In this document: piece by piece, positions 1 to 5,145 of the stretch
How the letters are laid out: the number at the start of each line of letters is the position of its first letter
Position numbering within the stretch: position 1 is the stretch's first letter
Translations under genes and position numbers: made by a program
Source of the DNA: Haemophilus parainfluenzae
Lineage (GTDB): Bacteria; Pseudomonadota; Gammaproteobacteria; Enterobacterales; Pasteurellaceae
DNA length: 5,523 bases
Direction: 5' to 3'
Assembly (NCBI GenBank): GCA_018381425.1
Contig: JAGZRY010000119.1
Location: 1-5,523, forward strand
Notes under the pieces: model-generated
Told to the model about the DNA's origin: nothing
Databases searched by the model: none
The model's input: the letters and a program-made list of their open reading frames with translations, nothing else

Positions 1-10
1 AACCAAACAT
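1..10 (-). CDS. Start of an unidentified gene running off the left edge
   Basis: An ATG at 10-8 (minus strand) opens a reading frame beginning Met-Phe-Gly that leaves the window after three codons. It is called a gene start because a ribosome binding site (ACGGAG, plus-strand bases 18-23) sits 7 nt before the ATG, and a near-consensus sigma70 promoter lies about 40 bases further upstream (51-79). The product cannot be identified from three residues. It is separated from the transporter by a hairpin terminator, so it should be an independent transcription unit. The call rests on the initiation signals alone. Confidence 0.5.
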
Positions 11-17
11 AGAAAAA

Positions 18-23
18 CTCCGT
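18..23 (-). promoter_or_regulatory. Ribosome binding site of the left-edge gene
   Basis: On the minus strand ACGGAG precedes the ATG at 10-8 with a 7-nt spacer (TTTTTCT), which is near-ideal spacing. This signal, together with the promoter upstream, is what makes the edge ATG credible as a start. Confidence 0.5.
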
Positions 24-50
24 TAGAATTAAATTGAAAATTTGGGCTTG

Positions 51-79
51 AATATACTCTTTTTATGCATTTGTCTCAA
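51..79 (-). promoter_or_regulatory. Sigma70 promoter for the left-edge gene
   Basis: Minus strand: the -35 box TTGAGA (plus-strand 74-79, 5/6 match to TTGACA) and the -10 box TATATT (plus-strand 51-56, 5/6 match to TATAAT) are separated by exactly 17 bp. The predicted start point is near base 44, giving a 5' UTR of about 35 nt. It lies just downstream of the transporter's terminator, consistent with a fresh transcription unit. Confidence 0.6.
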
Positions 80-91
80 GAGGTAATTTTA

Positions 92-131
92 AAAGTGCGG
101 TCAAAAATAATGCTATTTTCAACCGCACTTT
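92..131 (-). terminator. Inverted uptake-sequence hairpin, terminator of the BCCT gene
   Basis: AAAGTGCGGT (92-101) and ACCGCACTTT (122-131) form a perfect 10-bp stem. The 20-base loop contains a second complementary pair, AAAATA (104-109) and TATTTT (114-119). Each outer arm holds a perfect DNA uptake core (93-101 plus strand; 122-130 minus strand). The hairpin begins 7 nt after the transporter stop codon, and on the minus strand it runs into TTTTAAAATT, a moderate U-rich tail. The AT tracts after the plus-strand core also fit the extended Haemophilus uptake consensus, so the element probably serves both termination and uptake. Confidence 0.75.
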
Positions 132-138
132 AGTCTTA

Positions 139-1101
139 TTATTCAGCCAGTTCTGTTTGCTCGTGTGCCATCAATTCTCGGCCTACGTCATCTAGCAAAC
201 TTAAGTAGCGTTCATAATGTTTCAACATATCAGCAATTAATTCATCTTGATCCATATATTGCACATCATAACCCACTCGACCATCAAAGAAATAAGTGTA
301 TGGTTCATAAGTCATACTATGCTGAATATGTGGCAAATTGTCATCATTAATGAGTTGAGTGGATACATCTCGACCCACAGATTTAACGCCATACATAAAA
401 TCACGCATTGATTCTTTTTGAATGACTAACTCGACTGCAGGTTCATCTTGATCAAATAACGTGTTAATTTGCACGCTCAAGTCATATTTGCCAATCAACT
501 CTTGACGTAATTCTCGCATAGCCGGTAATACCGTATGTTTAAGGAAACGTAAAATATCTTTTTCTTGTGTTTGGTTCATCATTTGTTCCAAACGTTCTTT
601 CCACTTATCCCCCGTCCAGAAAATACTGGTTGGATTCACTTTAGTATCAAAATATTTTTTATCCGCATTCAAGCCTTTCCATAAACTAAAACACATCAAC
701 ATGGCGAAAGGTAACGCCACTAACAAGGTCATTGCCTGTAGGTTTGCCAAACCACCCGATTGCATTAAAACAATCGCAACGACTGACATTAATACGCCCC
801 ACATCACCGCTTGCCAACGTGGTGCAGCGAGGCTTTTATCACGTGATGCAATGTTGTTTAATACATAAATACCCGAATCAGCAGAAGTGATAAAAAATAA
901 AGAAATCACCACCAAACTCACTAAACCCGTCACACCAGAAAGCGGTAAATAATCTAAGAATTTAAAGAGCAACGTTTCAGGCGAAGAAATCATTTGTCCT
1001 AACGTACCTGCAGCTTCACCATCATTCAACCAAATGGCTGTATTACCAAATACGGTAAACCACAAAATACCGAACATGCTAGGAATCACCAACACGCCGA
1101 A
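139..1101 (-). CDS. betT: BCCT transporter C-terminal part (helices 9-12 and tail)
   Basis: This is the remainder of the same gene in the -1 frame. The open frame extends back to an ATG at 1200, but its first 33 or so residues are out-of-register translation of the upstream half, so family sequence starts at about base 1101. Numbering from that ATG, predicted helices lie near residues 35-52, 86-104, 128-146 and 153-173, with the conserved ITSADSGIYVLNN segment at 104-116. After helix 12 a charged, helix-rich tail of about 180 residues runs to the TAA at 139-141. Long C-terminal tails of this kind occur in BetT-type members and influence osmotic activation in studied homologues. No ribosome binding site was found for a separate start, so this half is probably not translated on its own. 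Confidence 0.75.
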   Translation of the reverse strand, partial: FGVLVIPSMFGILWFTVFGNTAIWLNDGEAAGTLGQMISSPETLLFKFLDYLPLSGVTGLVSLVVISLFFITSADSGIYVLNNIASRDKSLAAPRWQAVMWGVLMSVVAIVLMQSGGLANLQAMTLLVALPFAMLMCFSLWKGLNADKKYFDTKVNPTSIFWTGDKWKERLEQMMNQTQEKDILRFLKHTVLPAMRELRQELIGKYDLSVQINTLFDQDEPAVELVIQKESMRDFMYGVKSVGRDVSTQLINDDNLPHIQHSMTYEPYTYFFDGRVGYDVQYMDQDELIADMLKHYERYLSLLDDVGRELMAHEQTELAE

Positions 1102-2156
1102 ATAAATTCGCGAATCGTGCGTCCTTTCGAAATACGGGCAATAAACAAGCCTACAAATGGCGCCCAAGAACACCACCATGCCCAATACAGAATTGTCCAA
1201 CCGCTAAACCAGCCAGTATGTTCTTGTTCATAAACATAGGTTTTGAAGCTTAATTGTACTAAGTTGCTGAGATAAGTTCCGATGTTGTCGCTAAAAGCGG
1301 ATAACAAATAAAGTGTCGGTCCCGCCACTAACACGAAAATCAACAAACAGAAAGCTAGTGTTAAATTCAGCTCACTTAAGATTTTTACCCCTTTCCCTAC
1401 GCCAGAAATTGCGGAAAATGTTGCTAAACTCATTACCACAGCAATTACAATCATTTGTAAGCTGAAGCTATTTTCACTAATCCAGCCTAATTGATGTAAG
1501 CCTGCCCCCAATTGAGAAGCACCGAAACCTAACGTTGTTATAATACCGAATAAGGTAGCAAGTAGCGCCATAATATCGATAAAATCGCCTAACTTGCCAT
1601 TAATACGCTCTTTCAATAACGGATAGAAACAAGAGCGTAATGCCAAAGGTAATTTGTAACGAAATCCAAAGTAAGCCAATGCCAACGCAATCGTGCCATA
1701 CACCGCCCACGCATGAATTCCCCAGTGGAATAAGGTGTGTAACAAGGCTTCTTGTTGTTTGTGTTCTGCTGTACCTCCAGTAATGTCAGATAAGTAATGC
1801 GTTAAGGGCTCTGCTACACCAAAGAACATCAACCCTACCCCCATGCCGGCAGCAAATAACATTGCCAACCAAGAGAGAAAACCGAATTCAGGTTCTTCTT
1901 CATCATTGCCTAATTTGATATTACCTAGGCTACTGACCGATAAAATGACTAAAAAGCCCAAAAATACTGAGAATGCTAATACGTAAAACCAACTAAAGTT
2001 CGCAAAAATGCCCGATTTGGCGGCATTTAATAAAGTTTGTGTTTGTTCCGGTGCAATTAAAATCATTGCCACCAATAACACTACAAAAAATAACGTTGCA
2101 CCAATCACTAAAGGATTGAACGACGTTTGTTTTTCCATAAATTTAGATAAAGACAA
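1086..2156 (-). CDS. betT: BCCT transporter N-terminal part (helices 1-8)
   Basis: This frame of 356 residues contains the first eight predicted membrane helices, roughly at residues 16-35, 56-76, 94-117, 145-165, 195-215, 230-250, 264-286 and 320-342. Visible family motifs are the glycine-rich unwound helix GMGVGLMFFGVAEP (104-117), HWGIHAWAVY (144-153) and the BCCT signature GWTILYWAWW (319-328). By motif alignment, W145, W150, Y153, W327, W328 and W331 match the aromatic cage that binds the trimethylammonium group in BetP-type transporters, so the substrate site looks intact. Only the last four residues (Ser-Ala-Cys-Trp) are out of register. The TTG at 2156 is preferred as start because UAAGGGGG lies 4 nt ahead of it; an in-frame TAA at 2168-2166 rules out earlier starts. 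An ATG six codons in (2138) is the alternative. Without the last four helices the product should not transport. Confidence 0.8.
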   Translation of the reverse strand: MSLSKFMEKQTSFNPLVIGATLFFVVLLVAMILIAPEQTQTLLNAAKSGIFANFSWFYVLAFSVFLGFLVILSVSSLGNIKLGNDEEEPEFGFLSWLAMLFAAGMGVGLMFFGVAEPLTHYLSDITGGTAEHKQQEALLHTLFHWGIHAWAVYGTIALALAYFGFRYKLPLALRSCFYPLLKERINGKLGDFIDIMALLATLFGIITTLGFGASQLGAGLHQLGWISENSFSLQMIVIAVVMSLATFSAISGVGKGVKILSELNLTLAFCLLIFVLVAGPTLYLLSAFSDNIGTYLSNLVQLSFKTYVYEQEHTGWFSGWTILYWAWWCSWAPFVGLFIARISKGRTIREFISACW

Positions 2157-2318
2157 GCTTCCCCCTTAAAAATTAGGTGAATAAAAATAAAATCAGATTA
2201 AATAAAACAAGGCCTTAAGACCCAAACGGGCGATGGAACCATCGCAAATGACAGCACGGAGAAGTGCGATTTTGAAGGAAACGCTCAGTAGGATTTGAGT
2301 GGATTGTTTCCAAATACG
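2157..2318 (-). promoter_or_regulatory. Structured 5' leader of the BCCT gene
   Basis: The predicted transcript leader is about 160 nt, long for this compact genome, and is rich in complementary segments (plus-strand coordinates). GGAAAC (2306-2311) pairs with GTTTCC (2277-2282), enclosing CTCA/TGAG (2296-2299 with 2284-2287). AUCGCA (2265-2270) can pair with UGCGAU (2241-2246). The latter segment can instead form GCGAUGG/CCAUCGC (2239-2245 with 2230-2236), freeing GCAC (2264-2267) to pair with GUGC (2254-2257). Further down, GGUC/GGCC (2219-2222 with 2211-2214) is followed by a U-rich stretch. Competing pairings are typical of riboswitch or attenuator leaders, but the sequence matches no class I recognise. 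The ligand or signal is unknown, and osmolyte or choline control is only a guess. Confidence 0.4.
2161..2168 (-). promoter_or_regulatory. Ribosome binding site deciding the TTG start of the BCCT gene
   Basis: The minus strand reads TAAGGGGG, complementary to the 16S rRNA 3' end over eight bases with one G-U wobble. It ends 4 nt before the TTG at 2156 but 22 nt before the nearest ATG (2138). The spacing favours the unusual TTG start. Confidence 0.6.
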
Positions 2319-2324
2319 AAATTT

Positions 2325-2353
2325 ATACTAGCAAAATATCATCATTTTTTCAA
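2325..2353 (-). promoter_or_regulatory. Extended -10 promoter of the BCCT gene
   Basis: Minus strand: the -35 box TTGAAA (plus-strand 2348-2353, 5/6 match) is followed 17 bp later by TAGTAT (plus-strand 2325-2330), preceded directly by TGC, the extended -10 element. The predicted start is near base 2318. It lies just beyond the mnmA terminator, so the transporter should be transcribed independently. Confidence 0.6.
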
Positions 2354-2381
2354 ATTAACGAAAATTGAAATGCGATAGAAG

Positions 2382-2425
2382 AAAAAGTGCAGTCAGAAAA
2401 ATCGTTAAATTTCTGACCGCACTTT
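2382..2425 (-). terminator. Rho-independent terminator of mnmA, built from uptake sequences
   Basis: Arms at 2384-2399 and 2410-2425 form a 16-bp stem with a 10-base loop, 12 nt after the mnmA stop codon. On the minus strand the stem is followed by TTTTTC. The right arm contains a perfect uptake core (2416-2424, minus strand). The left arm contains a copy with one change (AAGTGCAGT, 2385-2393). In RNA made from the minus strand that position becomes a G-U wobble, so all 16 positions can pair; in plus-strand RNA it would be an A-C mismatch. Confidence 0.85.
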
Positions 2426-2437
2426 GTTAGGTGTTGA

Positions 2438-3589
2438 TTAAATTCGTTCTTCGATAATGCCGCCGCCCAAGCAGACTTCATCTAGGTAAAACACGGCTGA
2501 TTGACCCGGTGTGACCGCGGCTTGCGGTTCGTCAAAAATCACTCGAATGCAATCGTCATCAATCGGCTCAACCAAACAAGCAATATCCGTTTGACGATAA
2601 CGAGTTTTCACCGTGCAACGGAACGCTTCACGTACAGGTTCGCGACTCACCCAATGTAGCTGCTTGGCAATTAAGCCTTTGGAGAATAAACGTGGATGAT
2701 CATGGCCTTGTGCGACAATCAATTCATTATTTTCCACATCTTTATCCACCACATACCAGGCTTCATCACCGGCATTTTTTAATCCACCGATACCTAGCCC
2801 TTTACGCTGCCCCAGTGTATGGTACATCAAGCCTTCATGGCGACCAATAATCTCGCCATCTACGGTACGGATGTCACCTAGTTGAGCCGGTAAATAACGC
2901 GCTAAGAAATCCTTAAACTTACGCTCACCGATAAAACAAATACCGGTAGAATCTTTTTTCTTCGCAGTGATTAAGCCTAAATCCTCCGCAATAGCACGTA
3001 CGATCGGCTTTTCAATTTCACCAACAGGGAAAAGGCTTTGGCCTACCTGATTTTTACTCAACGTGTAAAGGAAATAGCTTTGGTCTTTATTGCTATCTAA
3101 GCCGCGCAATAGCTCTGCTTGATCATCTGCACCACGACGACGTACATAATGGCCGGTAGCAATATAGTTAGCGCCCAAATCTTCCGCGGCATATTCCAAG
3201 AAAGCTTTAAATTTAATTTCTTTGTTACAAAGAATATCAGGGTTTGGCGTACGACCAGCTTTGTATTCTGTTAAGAAATGTTCAAACACGTTATCCCAAT
3301 ATTCCGCCGCAAAATTGATTTTATGTAGCTTAATACCTAGCTTGTCGCATACTGCCTGCGCATCAGCAAGATCCGCTGCGGCTGTACAATAATCGGTATC
3401 GTCATCTTCTTCCCAGTTTTTCATAAACAGGCCTTCCACTTGGTAGCCTTGTTGTTGAAGAATAAACGCGGAAACGGAGGAGTCCACCCCACCAGACATA
3501 CCGCAAATGACTTTTTTAGTGGTATTTTCGGCAAGTTGTTCAGCACTCAATGGTACGAAATGTTGATTATAAGTATTTGAAGTTAACAT
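2438..3589 (-). CDS. mnmA: tRNA-specific 2-thiouridylase MnmA
   Basis: This cytoplasmic enzyme of 383 residues catalyses ATP-dependent sulfur transfer to C2 of the wobble uridine (U34) of tRNA-Lys, -Glu and -Gln. Sulfur comes through IscS and, in many gamma-proteobacteria, the Tus relay. The PP-loop ATP-binding motif SGGVDSS is at 32-38. Asp118 and Cys121 in NPDILCNKE, and Cys218 in GICFIG, match the E. coli catalytic residues Asp99, Cys102 and Cys199 with a constant offset of 19, which reflects an N-terminal extension relative to E. coli. The conserved [13 protein letters not shown] segment (257-269) follows, then the C-terminal beta-barrel. The ATG at 3589 is chosen because GGGAG lies 4 nt upstream. 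The frame stays open to an ATG at 3667, but that extension lacks a ribosome binding site and overlaps a GC-rich hairpin. The gene lies downstream of nqrM; no clear own promoter was found, so partial cotranscription is possible. Confidence 0.96.
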   Translation of the reverse strand: MLTSNTYNQHFVPLSAEQLAENTTKKVICGMSGGVDSSVSAFILQQQGYQVEGLFMKNWEEDDDTDYCTAAADLADAQAVCDKLGIKLHKINFAAEYWDNVFEHFLTEYKAGRTPNPDILCNKEIKFKAFLEYAAEDLGANYIATGHYVRRRGADDQAELLRGLDSNKDQSYFLYTLSKNQVGQSLFPVGEIEKPIVRAIAEDLGLITAKKKDSTGICFIGERKFKDFLARYLPAQLGDIRTVDGEIIGRHEGLMYHTLGQRKGLGIGGLKNAGDEAWYVVDKDVENNELIVAQGHDHPRLFSKGLIAKQLHWVSREPVREAFRCTVKTRYRQTDIACLVEPIDDDCIRVIFDEPQAAVTPGQSAVFYLDEVCLGGGIIEERI

Positions 3590-3602
3590 AAGTCTCCCGT
3601 AA

Positions 3603-3619
3603 CTTCGGTTAAGGCGAAG
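3603..3619 (-). other. Small hairpin next to the mnmA ribosome binding site
   Basis: CTTCG (3603-3607) and CGAAG (3615-3619) form a 5-bp stem with a 7-base loop. On the mnmA transcript it ends about 5 nt before GGGAG. It could modulate translation initiation, but a 5-bp stem may be chance. Confidence 0.25.
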
Positions 3620-3645
3620 CACATTGGTGATAATGATTAAAATAT

Positions 3646-3663
3646 GGCGGAATGACTTCCGCC
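3646..3663 (-). terminator. GC-rich hairpin between nqrM and mnmA
   Basis: GGCGGAA (3646-3652) and TTCCGCC (3657-3663) make a perfect 7-bp stem with a 4-base loop, 46 nt after the nqrM stop. On the minus strand it is followed by ATATTTTAATC, an interrupted U-rich tail. It is probably a weak terminator or attenuator closing the nqr/apbE/nqrM unit; it could equally be an RNA-stabilising or regulatory hairpin in the mnmA leader. Confidence 0.45.
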
Positions 3664-3686
3664 CCATAAATTAAGATTGTTGTACA

Positions 3687-3695
3687 AAGTGCGGT
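3687..3695 (+). repeat. Single DNA uptake sequence
   Basis: This is a perfect AAGTGCGGT core on the plus strand, 14 nt beyond the nqrM stop. The flank (T, GATTTTG, then a second AT-rich block about 12 bases on) fits the extended Haemophilus uptake consensus with two spaced AT tracts. Unlike the other copies in this window it has no inverted partner and so forms no hairpin. Confidence 0.85.
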
Positions 3696-3709
3696 TGATT
3701 TTGAGTGAA

Positions 3710-3970
3710 TTATTTCACTTCATAAAATTGCGAATCATCGTCTTTCTTCGCAAATTTTTGTTCATATTCAGCTTTGGCATTTTCATCGCCAGCATCTAAT
3801 TTTTCTTGCAAAGTGTCACAAGGTTTATCGCAGTCACAGGCTTTGGCTATACCAAGTGAAGAAAGGCCTCCACAGCTACCTTTTAAGCTTTGTTTTTTAA
3901 AGATAAAGCCCACAGACATTAATACAATAATGGCCACAAAAGCGATTAGGGTAAAAAATAACGTTTGCAT
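3710..3970 (-). CDS. nqrM: Na+-NQR maturation protein NqrM (DUF539)
   Basis: This is a small membrane protein of 86 residues. One hydrophobic helix (about residues 4-24) is followed by a basic Lys-Lys-Gln stretch and a Cys-rich segment with Cys33, Cys45, Cys47 and Cys51, then a charged soluble tail. This is the NqrM family pattern of one helix and four conserved cysteines. NqrM is required for assembly of active Na+-NQR, presumably by supplying the iron centre held by NqrD/NqrE, and in Vibrio work the cysteine at position 33 is the critical one; the same position is Cys here. The ATG is 2 nt after the apbE stop, and its ribosome binding site (AAGGA) lies inside the last apbE codons, so translation is probably coupled. 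Length is normal for the family. Confidence 0.93.
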   Translation of the reverse strand: MQTLFFTLIAFVAIIVLMSVGFIFKKQSLKGSCGGLSSLGIAKACDCDKPCDTLQEKLDAGDENAKAEYEQKFAKKDDDSQFYEVK

Positions 3971-3972
3971 GA

Positions 3973-5013
3973 TTATTCCTTATTTGCGAGTAACTTTTGG
4001 AAGGCTGAAGACATTTTCGTTTCGAAGCCTTGCTCGGTTTTCATAATTAAATAAACTGGAATATTTTCTCTCTCGGCCACTTCCAAGGATTTATCTTCAC
4101 CAAGTACAAATAAGCCTGTAGATAAGCCGTCAGCTGTCATGGAGCTTGGTGCAAGCACGGTAATTGAGGCTAAATGATGTTGAATTGGATAACCGGTTTT
4201 TGGATCGATTTCATGAGCAAAGCGTTGACCGTTTTCCTCAAAATAAATACGGTAGTCGCCTGAGGTCGCCATCGCCATATTATTTAACCCTATCACTTCT
4301 TGGACTGCTCTTTCACCCGTATTATTAGGTTTTTCAATGGCAATTTGCCACGCTTTGTTTTCGGCATTTCTACCTTTTGCACGGATTTCCCCGCCAATTT
4401 CCACCATATAATTTTGTACGTGATTTTGCTCTAATACATCCGCGACTTGATCCACACCAAAACCTTTAGCAATAGATGACAAATCAATATAAACCTGTGG
4501 CACAGCTTTACTTAATGTTGGGGTTTTACCGCTCATATCAAGGTGAATTTTATCAATTCCCACCCAACTTTGACGTTCAGCAAGTTGTTCTGGGGTTGGT
4601 TTACGTTCTGGTCGTTTTTCTGGACCAAATCCCCATAAATTCACTACAGGCCCTACCGTCACATCCAATGAACCTTCAGTAACCTGATTTAAACGGATCG
4701 CTTCTTGTAATACTTTGGCAAAGTCAGCAGAGATTTCAATTGGTGTATTCACTTGTGTATTTTGATTAAAGCGACTTAATTCGGAATCCTTAATGTAAGT
4801 GGACATTTTCTGATTCACGTCTTTTAAAACGACTTCAATTTGGTCATGTGTTTTTTGTGCGTTTTCGCTAACAGAATCATCCTCAATATAACGGATATGG
4901 TAAGTAGTTCCCATAGTTTTACCGCTAAGTGAAATAATTTCGGGATCTTTCTTACACGCACTTAATGAACAAGCTAGGACTACAGCAACCAATCCGCTTA
5001 ATACTTTTTTCAT
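3973..5013 (-). CDS. apbE: FAD:protein FMN transferase ApbE (lipoprotein)
   Basis: This flavin transferase of 346 residues uses FAD and Mg2+ to attach FMN through a phosphoester bond to threonine residues of target proteins, here presumably NqrB and NqrC. A lipoprotein signal peptide is visible: MKK, a hydrophobic core to about residue 16, and the lipobox Leu-Ser-Ala-Cys at 17-20 with Cys20 as the lipidated residue, placing the enzyme on the periplasmic face. ApbE motifs follow in order: MGTTY (34-38), DVTVGPVVNLWGFG (117-130), DLSSIAKGFGVD (177-188), VEIGGEIRAKG (204-214), ATSGDYR (249-255), HEIDPKTGYPI (267-277) and TADGLSTG (293-300), whose Asp295 and Thr299 fit the metal-binding positions. 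AGGAAG lies 6 nt before the ATG, confirming the start. Older annotations call this family a thiamine biosynthesis lipoprotein. It sits between nqrF and nqrM as in other Pasteurellaceae. The gene appears intact and no clear own promoter was found. Confidence 0.96.
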   Translation of the reverse strand: MKKVLSGLVAVVLACSLSACKKDPEIISLSGKTMGTTYHIRYIEDDSVSENAQKTHDQIEVVLKDVNQKMSTYIKDSELSRFNQNTQVNTPIEISADFAKVLQEAIRLNQVTEGSLDVTVGPVVNLWGFGPEKRPERKPTPEQLAERQSWVGIDKIHLDMSGKTPTLSKAVPQVYIDLSSIAKGFGVDQVADVLEQNHVQNYMVEIGGEIRAKGRNAENKAWQIAIEKPNNTGERAVQEVIGLNNMAMATSGDYRIYFEENGQRFAHEIDPKTGYPIQHHLASITVLAPSSMTADGLSTGLFVLGEDKSLEVAERENIPVYLIMKTEQGFETKMSSAFQKLLANKE

Positions 5014-5035
5014 CTATTACTTCCTAAATATATGA

Positions 5036-5075
5036 ATTACAGGCAAACCGACGAATCCATCAGCTTGCCTGTAAT
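5036..5075 (-). other. Intercistronic hairpin ahead of apbE
   Basis: ATTACAGGCAA (5036-5046) and TTGCCTGTAAT (5065-5075) are a perfect 11-bp inverted repeat around an 18-base loop. In minus-strand RNA the loop can add CUGA/UCGG (one G-U) to the stem. It ends about 10 nt before the apbE ribosome binding site and is not followed by a U run, so it is unlikely to be a terminator. It may protect or process mRNA, or modulate apbE translation. Confidence 0.5.
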
Positions 5076-5088
5076 CCATCTTAAATAT

Positions 5089-5117
5089 TGACCGCACTTC
5101 ATCACAAAGTGCGGTCA
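5089..5117 (-). terminator. Inverted uptake-sequence hairpin after nqrF
   Basis: TGACCGCACTT (5089-5099) and AAGTGCGGTCA (5107-5117) form a perfect 11-bp stem with a 7-base loop, 28 nt beyond the nqrF stop. It contains two perfect uptake cores (5091-5099 minus strand; 5107-5115 plus strand). In the direction of nqrF transcription the tail is AATATTTAAG, a poor U tract; the better T run (GTTTTC) is on the other side. It may therefore terminate only partly, allowing read-through into apbE. Confidence 0.55.
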
Positions 5118-5145
5118 GTTTTCATGATGTTTGGGTTAACTAAAA

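Larger units (their letters stand above)
139..2156 (-). pseudogene. betT: BetT-like BCCT transporter, frameshifted
   Basis: This is a betaine/choline/carnitine (BCCT) family secondary transporter of the inner membrane, split into two overlapping frames. The first frame ends after the family's Gly-Arg-Thr-Ile-Arg-Glu-Phe-Ile segment at a TGA (1086-1088). The second frame resumes the family sequence at Phe-Gly-Val-Leu-Val-Ile-Pro from about base 1101. Adding one base in the AAA run at 1100-1102 (TTT on the coding strand) rejoins them into about 672 residues, with 12 predicted membrane helices and a cytoplasmic tail of about 180 residues. That is the size and layout of BetT proteins (H. influenzae HI1706, from memory, is about 670 aa). 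Choline is the likely substrate by similarity, but glycine betaine is possible. The gene is monocistronic, with its own promoter and terminator. No slippery heptamer or long homopolymer supports programmed frameshifting. The break is either a real inactivating deletion or a sequencing/assembly error. Confidence 0.85.

Noticed and set aside
165..350. Plus-strand open frame of 61 codons inside the transporter's C-terminal region
   Set aside because: It is antisense to a region whose minus-strand frame has clear family sequence. No ribosome binding site or recognisable protein feature was seen.
1086..1110. Programmed -1 ribosomal frameshifting in the BCCT gene
   Set aside because: The coding strand here (GAA TTT ATT TCG) has no X-XXY-YYZ heptamer in the right phase and only a three-base T run, too short for transcriptional slippage. 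BCCT proteins are not known to need frameshifting.
2198..2242. A 14-codon leader peptide (ATG at 2242) in the betT leader
   Set aside because: It has no ribosome binding site, no run of a regulatory amino acid, and its start lies inside a stable hairpin.
2262..2270. A further uptake sequence in the betT leader (AAGTGCGAT)
   Set aside because: It has one mismatch at a core position and belongs to the leader's complementary segments; it is better explained as part of the RNA structure or chance.
2157..2437. A tRNA gene or known riboswitch class in the mnmA-betT gap
   Set aside because: No cloverleaf or T-loop GTTCRANNC motif is present on either strand, and the conserved cores of riboswitch classes I know were not found.
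3590..3667. A 26-residue N-terminal extension of MnmA starting at the ATG at 3667
   Set aside because: There is no ribosome binding site before that ATG, the stretch contains a perfect hairpin, and the ATG at 3589 has GGGAG upstream and gives the usual 383-residue length.
3774..4046. Plus-strand open frame of 90 codons across the nqrM-apbE junction
   Set aside because: It is antisense to two confidently identified genes and has no initiation signals; a shadow frame.
4476..4682. Plus-strand open frame of 68 codons within apbE
   Set aside because: It is antisense to the conserved core of apbE; a shadow frame.
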